Below, one piece after another: positions 63,820 through 64,000 of a stretch of 64,000 nt of DNA. Below the pieces are notes generated by a model, which searched no databases, was not told where the DNA came from, and worked only from the letters and a program-made list of their open reading frames with translations. Every line of letters starts with the position of its first letter. The first letter of the stretch is position 1. The stretch lies in NCBI GenBank assembly GCA_963281255.1, contig OY725493.1:4681857-4745856 (forward strand), written 5' to 3'. This DNA is from Aphrocallistes beatrix. Its lineage: Eukaryota > Porifera > Hexactinellida > Sceptrulophora > Aphrocallistidae. The position numbers and the translations under genes were made by a program.

Positions 63820-63977
63820 ATGAATAGGATCACGCGCCTATTCACATCTCCCCTTAGGAGTCTCATAGCAACCACTAGCCCTCGTATCCACCTTATTCAA
63901 CCTATTCGTTTGCATCACCAATCGCCAGTAACTAGTCTATCGGATGAAGAAGCTATGCTCCGCGACACTGTATCAAG
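63820..63977 (+). CDS. Acyl-CoA dehydrogenase, first exon (partial at right edge)
   Basis: The ATG at 63820 opens a basic, Ser/Arg-rich segment without acidic residues (MNRITRLFTSPLRSLIATTS), typical of a mitochondrial targeting peptide. SLSDEEAMLRDTVSR follows, the start of the N-terminal helical domain of acyl-CoA dehydrogenases. The exon ends at a GT donor (TATCAAG|GTACTAG, last base 63977) and the rest lies beyond the window. The DEEAMLRDTV pattern is closest in memory to the short/branched-chain enzyme (ACADSB), which acts in isoleucine and valine breakdown. With so little sequence the subfamily is tentative. Confidence 0.6.
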
Positions 63978-64000
63978 GTACTAGCTAGCATAAATATGGT

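Overview
The window is nuclear DNA of an animal. It carries metazoan-type genes: a TRAF-type MATH domain, an Ig/TIR receptor with interleukin-1-receptor layout, a p38-like kinase, a homeobox gene, Suv4-20, SELENOF, LAMTOR4 and UBAC1. The DNA is AT-rich, intergenic spaces are moderate and introns are few and short. Most genes are a single uninterrupted reading frame, including a 14.5 kb dynein-heavy-chain-like gene. Three genes are clearly split by GT-AG introns (37 to 713 nt). The Ig-TIR receptor, the Frizzled-like 7TM protein and the low intron number would fit an early-branching or streamlined animal such as a sponge, but the sequence alone does not settle the lineage.

Layout. 1-2.1 kb: 3' end of a TRAF-like gene (+) and a Frizzled-like 7TM gene (-). 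2.5-17 kb: the giant dynein-heavy-chain-like gene (+), with degenerate AAA1 ATPase motifs. 17.4-26.7 kb: a small inverted-repeat transposon, the selenoprotein gene SELENOF (in-frame UGA plus a candidate SECIS), a lipid phosphate phosphatase (-) divergent from LAMTOR4 (+), UGCG, ARIH2 and an orphan multi-pass membrane gene (-). 27.2-29.5 kb: an eight-exon Ig-TM-TIR receptor (-). 29.6-37.7 kb: a repeat-rich stretch with a perfect hairpin, a pentanucleotide satellite, a hAT-type foldback element with 8-bp target duplications, a foldback made of tandem arrays, an 11-bp minisatellite and a second copy of the 188-bp transposon, interrupted only by the Suv4-20 gene. 37.8-51.6 kb: six genes in a row on + (p38-like pseudokinase, large TPR protein, glucosidase II beta, UBAC1, TDP2, UTP14). 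52-55.9 kb: another small transposon, a second orphan 7TM gene (-) and a four-exon homeobox gene (-). 56-62.9 kb: about 7 kb with no convincing gene. 62.9-64 kb: an unrecognised protein and the first exon of an acyl-CoA dehydrogenase running off the right edge.

Most genes are unrelated housekeeping functions: ER quality control (SELENOF, PRKCSH), lipid metabolism (PLPP, UGCG), ubiquitin (ARIH2, UBAC1), lysosomal mTORC1 signalling (LAMTOR4), ribosome biogenesis (UTP14), DNA repair (TDP2) and chromatin (Suv4-20). The signalling genes (TRAF, Ig-TIR receptor, p38-like) belong to pathways linked in other animals but are not adjacent here. The most notable items are the catalytically degenerate dynein-like and p38-like proteins, the UGA-containing selenoprotein, the Ig-TIR receptor and a pair of possibly related orphan 7TM genes.
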